A DNA stretch of 8,973 bases from Methanobacteriaceae archaeon (GTDB lineage: Archaea; Methanobacteriota; Methanobacteria; Methanobacteriales; Methanobacteriaceae). The position numbers and the translations under genes were made by a program. Shown one piece after another: positions 1-6,267 of this stretch (within the stretch, counting starts at the first letter, position 1; every line of letters begins with the position of its first letter). Where the stretch lies: contig CAAGFH010000067.1 in assembly GCA_900769095.1 (NCBI GenBank), positions 1 through 8,973 on the forward strand, given 5' to 3'. Below the pieces are notes generated by a model. The model saw nothing but the letters and a program-made list of their open reading frames with translations. It did no database searches and had not been told where the DNA came from.

Positions 1-648
1 ATCATTGCGGAATATGAAAACAAGAACCCTGATTTCATTGATGATTACGATTTGGATGCTATTGAAAAATGGAGAAAATCTCAAATTGAAGATAATTTCA
101 AACGCCTAGGATTTTATGACAAATTTGGAAACATAAACAGATCTCTTAGCCGTGATTTGAAAAAAAGAGAAAGTGTCTATAAAAATATCTTTAGAAATAT
201 TGCTCCTACATTGATTATTTGGGATATATTCAGATATTACCTTACTACTTCAAACAATTCACGTAAGATTGATATTAGTCCATTCCCATATATTAGAGTA
301 GAATTAGATAGAGAACAAAGAAAAGTGTTCCAGGCTACTAACAGAAAGGTAATTGAGACTTTAAATAACTTTACCAATATTAAAATTATTCCTGTTTGTG
401 AAATGGACTTACTTTTGTATGATAAATTCAAATTTGAAAAAGAAATCAAAAGCTCCAATATTAAATTTAACAATGTTGCTTTAGGTGCTGCATTAATTCA
501 TGAAAACTCTGATATTGACCTTGAAAGTATCAGTAATGCGTTTAATATTAATGAATCCAAAATTAAAAAGGAAATAAAAAATATTGACAATATTAAAAAT
601 CCAAAAAGCGACAAATCCAAGAAATTTTTAGATTTAATTAAGAAATAG
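1..648 (+). CDS. Conserved archaeal protein, 3' part (DUF530-like, tentative)
   Basis: The reading frame is open from the first base, so this is the C-terminal 215 residues of a gene that starts upstream. A TTG at 52 is in frame but has no ribosome binding site and is probably internal. The protein is soluble, charged and rich in Lys, Asn and Ile. A segment reading IIPVCEMDLLLYDKFKF is followed by NNVALGAALIHE and DLESISNAFNINESKIKKEI, which resembles a small helical, cyclin-like or helix-turn-helix fold. From memory this pattern matches the C-terminus of the DUF530 family found in methanogens, but I cannot verify that. No catalytic motif is visible and the function is unknown. The next gene begins 7 nt downstream, so the two are probably cotranscribed. 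The existence of the gene is secure; the family name is tentative. Confidence 0.75.
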   Translation: MIAEYENKNPDFIDDYDLDAIEKWRKSQIEDNFKRLGFYDKFGNINRSLSRDLKKRESVYKNIFRNIAPTLIIWDIFRYYLTTSNNSRKIDISPFPYIRVELDREQRKVFQATNRKVIETLNNFTNIKIIPVCEMDLLLYDKFKFEKEIKSSNIKFNNVALGAALIHENSDIDLESISNAFNINESKIKKEIKNIDNIKNPKSDKSKKFLDLIKK

Positions 649-655
649 TGATTAT

Positions 656-1120
656 ATGGATGAAGATGTAACAACAATTCATATAACAAAAGCCTTAAGT
701 TCTGCAATTATTGTAGATTTAATGGAAAAATATCCTAATTTAGAGACTATTACCTGTTCTCCTAGTGTTTATAATAGAACTTCAGATACATATATTGATG
801 CACTATCACAGCTTGATATTGAAGTTGTAAAAAAATATAACTGGGGAGCGGAATCTAAAACAAACGGTGAAGAGTTTAAGGTTCTTGAATTATCAAATGA
901 AGGTCTAAAACCTAAAGAAATAGCTGAAAAATTAGATTTAAAACTTAGTCGTGTTTATTATTTATTGAAAAAAGCTGATGCTAAATTTGATAATAGAAAA
1001 AGAAAACACAATCACGTAGAGATTAAAAACCTTAAAGATGATGGTTTATCTGCAAAAGAGATTTCTGAAAAATTAGATATTCCCTTAAGGACTGTCTATT
1101 ATATTTTAAATAAAAAATAA
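656..1120 (+). CDS. Small protein with DUF1699-like N-terminus and two tandem helix-turn-helix units
   Basis: This 154-residue protein starts at an ATG 7 nt after the upstream stop. A short GTGAT at 648-652 overlaps that stop and could serve as the ribosome binding site. Residues 1-65 form an alpha/beta segment (IHITKALSSAIIVDLMEKYP, then YNRTSDTYIDAL, then NWG) that resembles the archaeal DUF1699 family; this match is from memory. Residues 74-106 and 121-153 are two helix-turn-helix units of the resolvase/homeodomain-like kind. Their 24-residue cores (83-106 and 130-153) are 15/24 identical, which suggests internal duplication. A basic linker, NRKRKHNH, joins them. A DNA-binding regulator is the simplest reading, but the target is unknown. 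It probably shares a transcript with the upstream gene and is followed by a T-rich tract. Confidence 0.8.
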   Translation: MDEDVTTIHITKALSSAIIVDLMEKYPNLETITCSPSVYNRTSDTYIDALSQLDIEVVKKYNWGAESKTNGEEFKVLELSNEGLKPKEIAEKLDLKLSRVYYLLKKADAKFDNRKRKHNHVEIKNLKDDGLSAKEISEKLDIPLRTVYYILNKK

Positions 1121-1124
1121 TTAC

Positions 1125-1131
1125 TTTTTTT
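1125..1131 (+). terminator. Oligo-T tract after the tandem-HTH gene
   Basis: Seven consecutive T residues follow the stop codon at 1118-1120 by 4 nt. Archaeal RNA polymerase terminates at U-rich tracts without needing a hairpin, so this may end the 1-1120 transcript. The gap to the next gene is only 36 nt, and read-through is equally possible. Confidence 0.35.
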
Positions 1132-1156
1132 AATAATGAACATTAAATAGTTTATT

Positions 1157-2170
1157 ATGATGATTTTACCACAAATTCCTTTATATGGGATAGCTTTAAT
1201 CTGTGGATTACTATCTTTTTTTGTAACCAGATTAACTATGCCAAGGATGATTAGAAAGCTTGAAGCCGCGAATATTGTTGGGAAAGATATTCACAAATCC
1301 TGGAAACCTATTGTTGCGGAAATGGGTGGATTTGGTATTCTTTTCGGGTTTATTATAGGAATGTTTTCTGGAATATATATGCACGATATTCTAGCATTCA
1401 AATTAGTTATTGTTTTAGTAGTAATATTAATTGTTGGAATAATCGGTATTGCTGATGATTTACTTGCTCTATCTTCAAAAGAGAAGTTTATTTTACTTTT
1501 CCTTGCAGGTCTTCCATTGATTTGGGCAGCACCACCTAATGTAGGAATATTATACTTAATTACAATTCCTATTGCATTATCTATTGGTTCTAATTTAACC
1601 AATATGCTTGCAGGTTTAAATGGTATTGAATCAGGTTTAGGTATTATTTCAATGACTTCACTTACCATTGCATGTATTATTCTTGGAAAATACGATGTAA
1701 CTATCATTTCCATGAGTATGCTTGGTGCATTAATCGCATTTTTATACTACAACAAATATCCTGCTAAGATTTTCCCAGGAGATACTGGTACATTAATTAT
1801 TGGTGCAGCTATTGTTTGTATTGCATTTATTGGACGTGTAAAGCTTATTGCATTTATTGTATTAATGCCAAATATCATTGATGCTGCTTTAAAATTCTAT
1901 TCTGCAGGATTTATGAACCGTCAACAGCAAAAACCAACTCAATTAAACGAAGATGGTAAATTAGTAAGACCAGATGCTGGTTTTAAATCAATGATCAGGT
2001 TAATTTTAAGAAAACCTATTGCAGAAAAAGATGCTGTTAGAATAATCTGGGCTATTGGAGTAGTATTTGGAATTATTGGTATTCTTGTAGCATTAATAAT
2101 GCCTGGTGCACTTGAAAACCAGACTTTAGTTAACTTCTTACAGATTAAAGAGATGTTTTATTATATTTAG
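1157..2170 (+). CDS. Glycosyltransferase family 4 polyprenyl-phosphate GlcNAc-1-phosphate transferase (DPAGT1/Alg7-like)
   Basis: This is a polytopic membrane enzyme of 337 residues with about ten hydrophobic segments, the usual size for the family. It should transfer GlcNAc-1-phosphate, or a related sugar phosphate, from a UDP-sugar to dolichyl phosphate on the cytoplasmic face of the membrane, the first step of lipid-linked glycan assembly. Family motifs are present: Lys43-Asp44 and a following MGG (56-58), the Asp pair at 100-101 (GIADDLLAL), NLTNMLAGLNGIESG at 146-160, and FPGDT at 206-210. The NLTNMLAGLNGIE motif is closer to eukaryotic Alg7/DPAGT1 than to bacterial MraY. Methanococcus AglH belongs to this class and is the likely functional equivalent; a pseudomurein MraY-type role is the alternative. 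The start is uncertain because ATG 1157 and ATG 1160 are adjacent and no clear ribosome binding site precedes them. The stop overlaps the ribosome binding site of the next gene. Confidence 0.9.
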   Translation: MMILPQIPLYGIALICGLLSFFVTRLTMPRMIRKLEAANIVGKDIHKSWKPIVAEMGGFGILFGFIIGMFSGIYMHDILAFKLVIVLVVILIVGIIGIADDLLALSSKEKFILLFLAGLPLIWAAPPNVGILYLITIPIALSIGSNLTNMLAGLNGIESGLGIISMTSLTIACIILGKYDVTIISMSMLGALIAFLYYNKYPAKIFPGDTGTLIIGAAIVCIAFIGRVKLIAFIVLMPNIIDAALKFYSAGFMNRQQQKPTQLNEDGKLVRPDAGFKSMIRLILRKPIAEKDAVRIIWAIGVVFGIIGILVALIMPGALENQTLVNFLQIKEMFYYI

Positions 2171-2173
2171 GTG
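2169..2173 (+). promoter_or_regulatory. Ribosome binding site AGGTG for arfC
   Basis: AGGTG overlaps the TAG stop of the glycosyltransferase gene and lies 6 nt before ATG 2180. It therefore favours ATG 2180 as the arfC start over the in-frame GTG at 2171, which lies inside the site. The overlap suggests that the two genes are cotranscribed and translationally coupled. Confidence 0.65.
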
Positions 2174-2179
2174 TTTAAT

Positions 2180-2851
2180 ATGATGAGACCATACACAATT
2201 TTAAATGCTGCTATGACTTTAGATGGTAAAATCGCAACAAAAACCGGAAGTTCTAATATTTCAGGAAAAAAAGATTTAGAAAGAGTTCATGAGCTTAGAA
2301 AAGAATGTGACGCAATTATGGTTGGAATTGGAACTGTACTTGCAGATGATCCAAGATTAACTGTTCACAAAATTGATGCAAATCCTGAAGATAATCCTGT
2401 TCGTATTGTAGTTGACAGCAAATGCAGAACACCTGAAGATGCTAGAATTACAAATTCTGATGCTAAAACAATTATAGCCTGTGCAAGAGAATTTAAAGAG
2501 GATTTTGAAGCATCTGATAAATATGAAACATTTAAAAAAAGAGGAGTTAAGTTCATCTATTCTGGAAGTAACAGAGTTGATTTAAAGCTTTTAATGAGTT
2601 ATCTTCATGAGGAAGGTATTGATAAGTTAATGCTTGAAGGTGGATCAACTTTAAACTTTTCTATGATAAAAGCAGGTCTTATTGATGAAATAAGAATATG
2701 TGTTGCTCCAATGGTTGTTGGAGGCAGTGAATCTAAAACATTTTTTGATGGTGAAGGTTTTGATTTAATGGATGAAGCAGTTAAACTTGAATTAACTGAT
2801 TCATACACTTTGGATAAGGATTTGATTTTAACTTACAAAGTTTTAAAATAA
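2180..2851 (+). CDS. arfC: 2,5-diamino-6-ribosylamino-4(3H)-pyrimidinone 5'-phosphate reductase
   Basis: This enzyme reduces the ribosyl side chain of the diaminopyrimidinone phosphate intermediate to the ribitol form using NAD(P)H. In archaea this step feeds both riboflavin/FMN/FAD and, through the deazaflavin ring, coenzyme F420. The 223-residue protein has the whole RibD C-terminal reductase fold. Visible motifs are ILNAAMTLDGKIATKTGS near the start, then GIGTVLADDPRLTVH, PVRIVVDSKCRTP, LMLEGGSTLNFSMI, and LIDEIRICVAPMVVGG. No deaminase domain is attached, as is usual in archaea. ATG 2180 is chosen because of the AGGTG site just upstream; ATG 2183 is also possible. The gene probably shares a transcript with the glycosyltransferase. 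Its last 9 nt overlap the convergent DUF2115 gene, leaving no room for a separate terminator. Confidence 0.93.
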   Translation: MMRPYTILNAAMTLDGKIATKTGSSNISGKKDLERVHELRKECDAIMVGIGTVLADDPRLTVHKIDANPEDNPVRIVVDSKCRTPEDARITNSDAKTIIACAREFKEDFEASDKYETFKKRGVKFIYSGSNRVDLKLLMSYLHEEGIDKLMLEGGSTLNFSMIKAGLIDEIRICVAPMVVGGSESKTFFDGEGFDLMDEAVKLELTDSYTLDKDLILTYKVLK

Positions 2852-3307
2852 ATCCATAAAACTTGCATTTTTACAAATACAATATTTACAAAGGGATTTT
2901 TTATCCTTGATATATTTCATTCGACCATTGCAATAATAGGTGCCGTTTGAAATGTATACTTCTTCTTTTTTGTCTTCGCTGTATGGGTGAAGTGGTTTTT
3001 TAGCTATTAGTGCCAGGTAGAGTGTAATGTTTTTGGTGAATCGTTGCTGTTCGTCTTCACCTCCACAATACTTATCAAAATAAAAGCCAATATCTTGATT
3101 GATACTTTTAATTATTTTATCATCCACTTCAAAATCATCAAATATAACTGTCCCATATATATCATCATATACATTTGAGTTATATTTGGCAAGTTTCTTA
3201 GTTAATGGATCTTGATATCTATCATCAGTTACTTTATTTTTTAAATAATCAATAGGATAACTTTTCAAATCCTTTCTAATAATATCTAAAAGTTTGGATG
3301 CTTTCAT
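2843..3307 (-). CDS. DUF2115 (UPF0305) family protein of unknown function
   Basis: This is a 154-residue soluble protein typical in size for the methanogen DUF2115/UPF0305 family. The N-terminal opening ([14 protein letters not shown]), a central KPLHP, and a C-terminal cysteine cluster support the assignment, which rests on memory of the family. The cysteines are C126 (YYCNGR), C140, C143 and C145 (SLCKYCICK), a spacing that could bind a metal; this is inference. The start is well supported: ATG overlaps the stop of the upstream PHP gene as ATGA, with AAAGGA about 5 nt before it. The two genes are thus almost certainly one transcriptional unit with translational coupling. The 3' end overlaps arfC tail-to-tail by 9 nt. 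No biochemical function is known to me. Confidence 0.85.
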   Translation of the reverse strand: MKASKLLDIIRKDLKSYPIDYLKNKVTDDRYQDPLTKKLAKYNSNVYDDIYGTVIFDDFEVDDKIIKSINQDIGFYFDKYCGGEDEQQRFTKNITLYLALIAKKPLHPYSEDKKEEVYISNGTYYCNGRMKYIKDKKSLCKYCICKNASFMDLF

Positions 3308-3969
3308 AAAATTCCTTTACTTTTAAGTAACTCACGAGGATTATCAACAATAGCTTTCATTGCTTCATCATGGCTTAATCCTGCACCTAATGCAACTTCA
3401 TATGATTTATCAAAAGTGATAATGTCTCCAGGTGCGTGAGTATCTGTATCAACAAGTAATTTATTTCCAACTTCACGTGCAATATTTGCAACATGACCGT
3501 TTCCAAGACAGTGTCCTTTACGAGCTGAAATTTCAAGATAAATATCATTTTTTAAAGCAATTTCTGCTTCTTCTTTGGTAATTAAACCCGGATGTCCTAT
3601 AATATCAACATATTTTGACTCAACAGCAGCACGGTTGGTTCCAGGAGTAACAGGTTCGTTTAATGTCTCACCGTGAACAACAACAATTTTTGCACCTAAC
3701 TGTTTAGCTCTTTTTGCAATTCCATCAATTGATTCTACAGGAGCGTGGGTAACTTCAGCACCTAAAACAACAGTAATATCCCAATTAGCATTAATATCAT
3801 CAATAGCATCCTGAATAGAAGGAATATTATCAACATTATACCAGTCAACATGATCAGTAATAGCTATTACTTCATGATTCAATTTTAAAGCTCTTCTTGC
3901 AAGTTCTGAAGGTAATAATTCCCCGTCACTAAATAAACTATGCATATGTAAATCAATTCTTTTATTCAA
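3304..3969 (-). CDS. PHP-domain metal-dependent phosphoesterase (histidinol-phosphatase-like)
   Basis: This is a 221-residue PHP-domain protein with a full set of candidate metal ligands: H8 and H10 (DLHMHS), D15, H40 (AITDHVDW), E72, H99 (VVVHGE), H126 (IIGHPGL), and D176 with H178 (VDTDTH). PHP proteins of this size hydrolyse phosphomonoesters with a tri- or binuclear metal centre. Archaeal members are usually named histidinol phosphate phosphatase domain proteins, but true histidinol phosphatase activity is unproven. The start is TTG at 3969-3967, supported by TGAGGT about 6 nt upstream; the next in-frame ATG would remove the first metal-binding His. The gene is divergent from fprA and coupled to the DUF2115 gene by a 4-nt ATGA overlap. 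Confidence 0.88.
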   Translation of the reverse strand: MNKRIDLHMHSLFSDGELLPSELARRALKLNHEVIAITDHVDWYNVDNIPSIQDAIDDINANWDITVVLGAEVTHAPVESIDGIAKRAKQLGAKIVVVHGETLNEPVTPGTNRAAVESKYVDIIGHPGLITKEEAEIALKNDIYLEISARKGHCLGNGHVANIAREVGNKLLVDTDTHAPGDIITFDKSYEVALGAGLSHDEAMKAIVDNPRELLKSKGIL

Positions 3970-3974
3970 AATTA

Positions 3975-3980
3975 GACCTC
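3975..3980 (-). promoter_or_regulatory. Ribosome binding site TGAGGT fixing a TTG start
   Basis: On the minus strand TGAGGT occurs about 6 nt before TTG at 3969-3967. It supports the non-ATG start of the PHP gene. Starting later would lose the DLHMH metal motif. Confidence 0.6.
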
Positions 3981-3997
3981 ATTTTAATTAATATGAT

Positions 3998-4034
3998 AAT
4001 ATTTTATATAGTACATACAATATAAATTTATATA
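3998..4034. promoter_or_regulatory. Divergent promoter region between PHP gene and fprA
   Basis: The 86-nt gap between the divergent genes contains two good TATA-like elements. TTTTATATA at 4002-4010 would place the fprA start of transcription near 4031 and leave a short leader with GAGGT at 4044-4048. Reading leftward, the element in 4021-4030 (TATAAATTTATA, a 12-bp palindrome at 4021-4032) would place the PHP transcript start near 3998. A further TTTATATA at 4027-4034 is also possible for fprA. The assignments come from spacing only. Confidence 0.4.
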
Positions 4035-4055
4035 ACTATATATGAGGTTATTAAA

Positions 4056-5279
4056 ATGAAAGCAAAAGCATTTAAAATTGCAGATGGAGTATATTGGGTT
4101 GGAGTAATCCACTGGAACAGCAGAACTTTCCACGGTTACGGAATTCCTGGAACTTCATACAACGCATATTTAGTATTTGGTGAAGAAAAAACTGTTTTAA
4201 TCGATAACGTTTACAAAGGAATGTTTGAACAATTCGATGCAAGAGTAAAAGATGCATTCGAACAAGAAGGTAAAGAGTTCAAAATTGATGTTTTCGTACA
4301 AAACCACTCAGAAATGGACCACTCAACATTCTTAAGAGAAACTATTGAAAAATACAATCCTGATGCTGAAATATATGCATCACAAAACTGTATTAACTTC
4401 TTAGAAGCACAATACCACAACTTCTCTGATTTAGAACTCACTCCTGTTGCAACTGGAGATGAATTAGATATTGGTGGTAGAACCTTAAAATTCGTATCTG
4501 CACCAATGCTTCACTGGCCTGACAGCATGTTCACTTTCCTTGCAGAAGACGGAATTTTATTCTCAAACGATGCATTTGGTCAACACCTTGCTTGTTCAAA
4601 AAGATATGACACTGATTACTCACTTGACCACATTATAAGAGAAGCACAAAAATACTACGCTAATCTTGTAACTTTAGGTTCCCCAATGCTTAGAATGAAA
4701 CTTGAGGAATTAACAAACAGCGGTGTTTTAGAACAAGTTAAAATGATTGCACCATGTCACGGTCAAATCTGGACTAACCCAGCACCTATTGTAGAAAAAT
4801 ACTCTGAATGGGGATCAGGTGTATGTAAAGACAAAATCACTGTTATCTACGACACTATGCACCACTCAACCGAAAAACTCGCATTCCAAATTGCAGAAGG
4901 TATTATGAGTGAAGGTGTAGAAGTTGCAATGTACTTTATGCAAGAAGACGGTCCTGATGATGTAATTACCGACATTTTAGACTCAAAAGCTATTGCACTT
5001 GGTGCACCTACAATGATGAACAAACCGTTCCCAAGAATCGGAAACATGATGTACTGGTTAGATTGTGTTAACTTCAAAGGAACCGGAAGTGAAAAAGATG
5101 CTTTAATCTTCTCATCCAAAGGATGGGGTGGAGGAGCAGTAGCTAAACTCCAAAAAGATTTAGAAGAAGCTGGATTTAACGTAACTGACACTATGGACGT
5201 ATTATTTGTACCTGACGAAGATGTGCTTGCAGAAGCATTCGAAAAAGGTGCACAACTTGCACGTTCCATCAAAGAATAA
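4056..5279 (+). CDS. fprA: Coenzyme F420H2 oxidase, A-type flavodiiron protein
   Basis: FprA reduces O2 to water with electrons from F420H2, protecting cytoplasmic methanogenesis enzymes from oxygen; the methanogen enzyme is well characterised. The 407-residue length is standard. The N-terminal metallo-beta-lactamase-like domain (about 1-255) carries all diiron ligands: H84, E86, D88 and H89 (NHSEMDHS), H153 (MLHWPDS), D172 (SNDAFGQH) and H235 (APCHGQIW). The C-terminal flavodoxin domain (about 259-407) begins ITVIYDTMHHSTEKLA, the FMN phosphate-binding loop, and contains GAPTMMNKP and SSKGWGGGA. The start has GAGGT about 7 nt upstream. Codon use looks tuned for high expression, with many C-ending His, Asn, Tyr and Phe codons compared with neighbouring genes. 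A T-tract follows the stop, then a flavodoxin gene. Confidence 0.96.
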   Translation: MKAKAFKIADGVYWVGVIHWNSRTFHGYGIPGTSYNAYLVFGEEKTVLIDNVYKGMFEQFDARVKDAFEQEGKEFKIDVFVQNHSEMDHSTFLRETIEKYNPDAEIYASQNCINFLEAQYHNFSDLELTPVATGDELDIGGRTLKFVSAPMLHWPDSMFTFLAEDGILFSNDAFGQHLACSKRYDTDYSLDHIIREAQKYYANLVTLGSPMLRMKLEELTNSGVLEQVKMIAPCHGQIWTNPAPIVEKYSEWGSGVCKDKITVIYDTMHHSTEKLAFQIAEGIMSEGVEVAMYFMQEDGPDDVITDILDSKAIALGAPTMMNKPFPRIGNMMYWLDCVNFKGTGSEKDALIFSSKGWGGGAVAKLQKDLEEAGFNVTDTMDVLFVPDEDVLAEAFEKGAQLARSIKE

Positions 5280-5296
5280 TTTCTAATTATTCTTAC

Positions 5297-5312
5297 TTTT
5301 TTTTCTTTTTTT
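5297..5312 (+). terminator. Double oligo-T tract after fprA
   Basis: Eight T residues, one C, then seven T residues begin 17 nt after the fprA stop. This is a strong archaeal-type U-rich terminator. Only 14 nt remain before the flavodoxin ATG, so flavodoxin expression would need read-through of fprA transcripts or a promoter inside fprA. Confidence 0.6.
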
Positions 5313-5326
5313 ATAAGGTTTTTATA

Positions 5327-5833
5327 ATGTCTAATTTAATTATTTATTTTTCAAGAGCTAATGAAAACTATTTTAGTGGCGAGACTAAAATTGTTGAAAA
5401 AGGCAATACCAGCAATATTGTAGACATTATCCAAAAACATATTGATGCTGATTTATTTGAAGTAATTCCAAAAACAGATTATCCTCATGATTATTTAGAA
5501 TGCACACAGGTTGCTAAAAAAGAGTTAAAAAATAAAACAAGACCAGAACTTGAAAAAACACTTACAGATATTTCTTCTTATGATGTAATCTACATTGGTT
5601 TTCCAATCTGGTGGGGAACACTTCCAATGGCAATGTGGACACAACTCGAAAAGTTAGATTTTACTGGCAAAATTATTAAACCATTTGTAACACATGAAGG
5701 ATCCAAGTTTGGTAAATCTCTTAAAGATTTAAAAAAACTATGTAAAGGTGCAGAAATTAAAAAAGGATTTGAAATTTCAGGATCAAACATTAAAAATGCA
5801 ACTTGTATGGTTGAAATCTGGTTAAAAGAGTAA
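5327..5833 (+). CDS. Flavodoxin family protein
   Basis: This 168-residue single-domain protein has the flavodoxin fold and probably binds FMN as an electron carrier. The opening strand is LIIYFSRANENY, where a Ser/Asn-containing loop replaces the classic phosphate loop, followed by GNTSNIVDII. The aromatic FMN-stacking region is YIGFPIWWGTLPMAMW, a hallmark of the longer flavodoxin subfamily. PFVTHEGSKFGKSLKDL then matches the conserved 'TSGGSG'-equivalent segment. AAGGT about 7 nt before the ATG supports the start. It follows fprA by 47 nt on the same strand. That position suggests a role in redox or oxygen response, but an electron-transfer partnership with FprA is inference only, because FprA takes electrons directly from F420H2. 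Confidence 0.9.
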   Translation: MSNLIIYFSRANENYFSGETKIVEKGNTSNIVDIIQKHIDADLFEVIPKTDYPHDYLECTQVAKKELKNKTRPELEKTLTDISSYDVIYIGFPIWWGTLPMAMWTQLEKLDFTGKIIKPFVTHEGSKFGKSLKDLKKLCKGAEIKKGFEISGSNIKNATCMVEIWLKE

Positions 5834-5887
5834 TATAAATTTACCATTTAAACACAATTTATTTATACTTATTGTTAATATATTAAT

Positions 5888-5895
5888 AAGGAGTG
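5888..5895 (+). promoter_or_regulatory. Ribosome binding site AAGGAGTG for the wHTH gene
   Basis: AAGGAGTG ends 6 nt before ATG 5902. It selects that ATG and excludes the in-frame GTG at 5893, which is part of the site. Confidence 0.7.
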
Positions 5896-5901
5896 TTAAT
5901 A

Positions 5902-6162
5902 ATGGATGATGAAACATTAAAAAAATACGCATACGTAACAATTTCAAAATACAGGAAAAACACAGTAAAATCACTAAAAGATGATGTTAAAATTCCAACA
6001 CAAATAGCAAAAGACACAGGAATTAGAAGAAACCACATATCCAAAGTATTAAGAGAACTAAAAGACTGTGGTGTTGTTGAATGTATAAATGAAGAAGCAA
6101 AAAGAGGAAGAATTTATCGTTTAACAAAGCATGGTGAAGCTATTGTTGAACATCTTGACTGA
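5902..6162 (+). CDS. Winged helix-turn-helix transcriptional regulator (MarR/ArsR-like)
   Basis: This 86-residue protein is a single winged-helix DNA-binding domain. Helices 2-3 lie in IPTQIAKDTGIRRNHISKVL (about 31-50). RELKDCGVVEC leads into the wing, and KRGRIYRLTKHGEAI (about 67-81) closes the fold in the pattern typical of small archaeal MarR-like regulators. No ligand or metal motif is evident; the two Cys (56 and 61) flank the first wing strand and could sense redox state, though this is speculative. The start is fixed by AAGGAGTG upstream. The gene stands 68 nt after the flavodoxin gene and may have its own promoter (AT-rich TTATTTATA around 5859-5867). A 20-bp perfect palindrome 30 nt downstream could be an operator for this or another regulator. 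Confidence 0.88.
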   Translation: MDDETLKKYAYVTISKYRKNTVKSLKDDVKIPTQIAKDTGIRRNHISKVLRELKDCGVVECINEEAKRGRIYRLTKHGEAIVEHLD

Positions 6163-6177
6163 ATCTTAATTTACTAC

Positions 6178-6184
6178 TTTTTTT
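6178..6184 (+). terminator. Oligo-T tract after the wHTH gene
   Basis: Seven T residues lie 15 nt after the wHTH stop in the 105-nt gap before the next gene, consistent with an archaeal U-tract terminator. No strong stem precedes it. Confidence 0.4.
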
Positions 6185-6192
6185 AAAATAAT

Positions 6193-6212
6193 TTTATTTA
6201 AATTTAAATAAA
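6193..6212. repeat. 20-bp perfect AT palindrome, possible operator
   Basis: TTTATTTAAATTTAAATAAA is a perfect inverted repeat with no spacer, centred between 6202 and 6203; pairing stops at the next base on both sides. It lies between the wHTH gene and the TATA box of the surface-protein gene, about 13 nt upstream of that box. All-AT composition raises the chance of coincidence. A dimeric wHTH binding site is a reasonable reading but unproven. Confidence 0.45.
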
Positions 6213-6225
6213 TGATATATCCAAA

Positions 6226-6233
6226 TTTATAAA
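6226..6233 (+). promoter_or_regulatory. TATA box for the surface-protein gene
   Basis: TTTATAAA lies about 25 nt upstream of the GGGGAG ribosome binding site at 6257-6262, so the transcript would start close to that site. This matches archaeal promoter spacing with a very short leader. Confidence 0.5.
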
Positions 6234-6267
6234 TAACAATTAATTTGACTTATAAAGGGGAGATAAT

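Noticed and set aside
1291..1713. Long antisense open frame across the glycosyltransferase gene
   Set aside because: It is antisense to a clearly conserved membrane enzyme, has no ribosome binding site, and encodes no recognisable motif.
4847..5272. Antisense open frame across the 3' part of fprA
   Set aside because: The sense strand encodes the conserved FprA flavodoxin domain; the antisense frame is Ser/Pro-rich shadow sequence.
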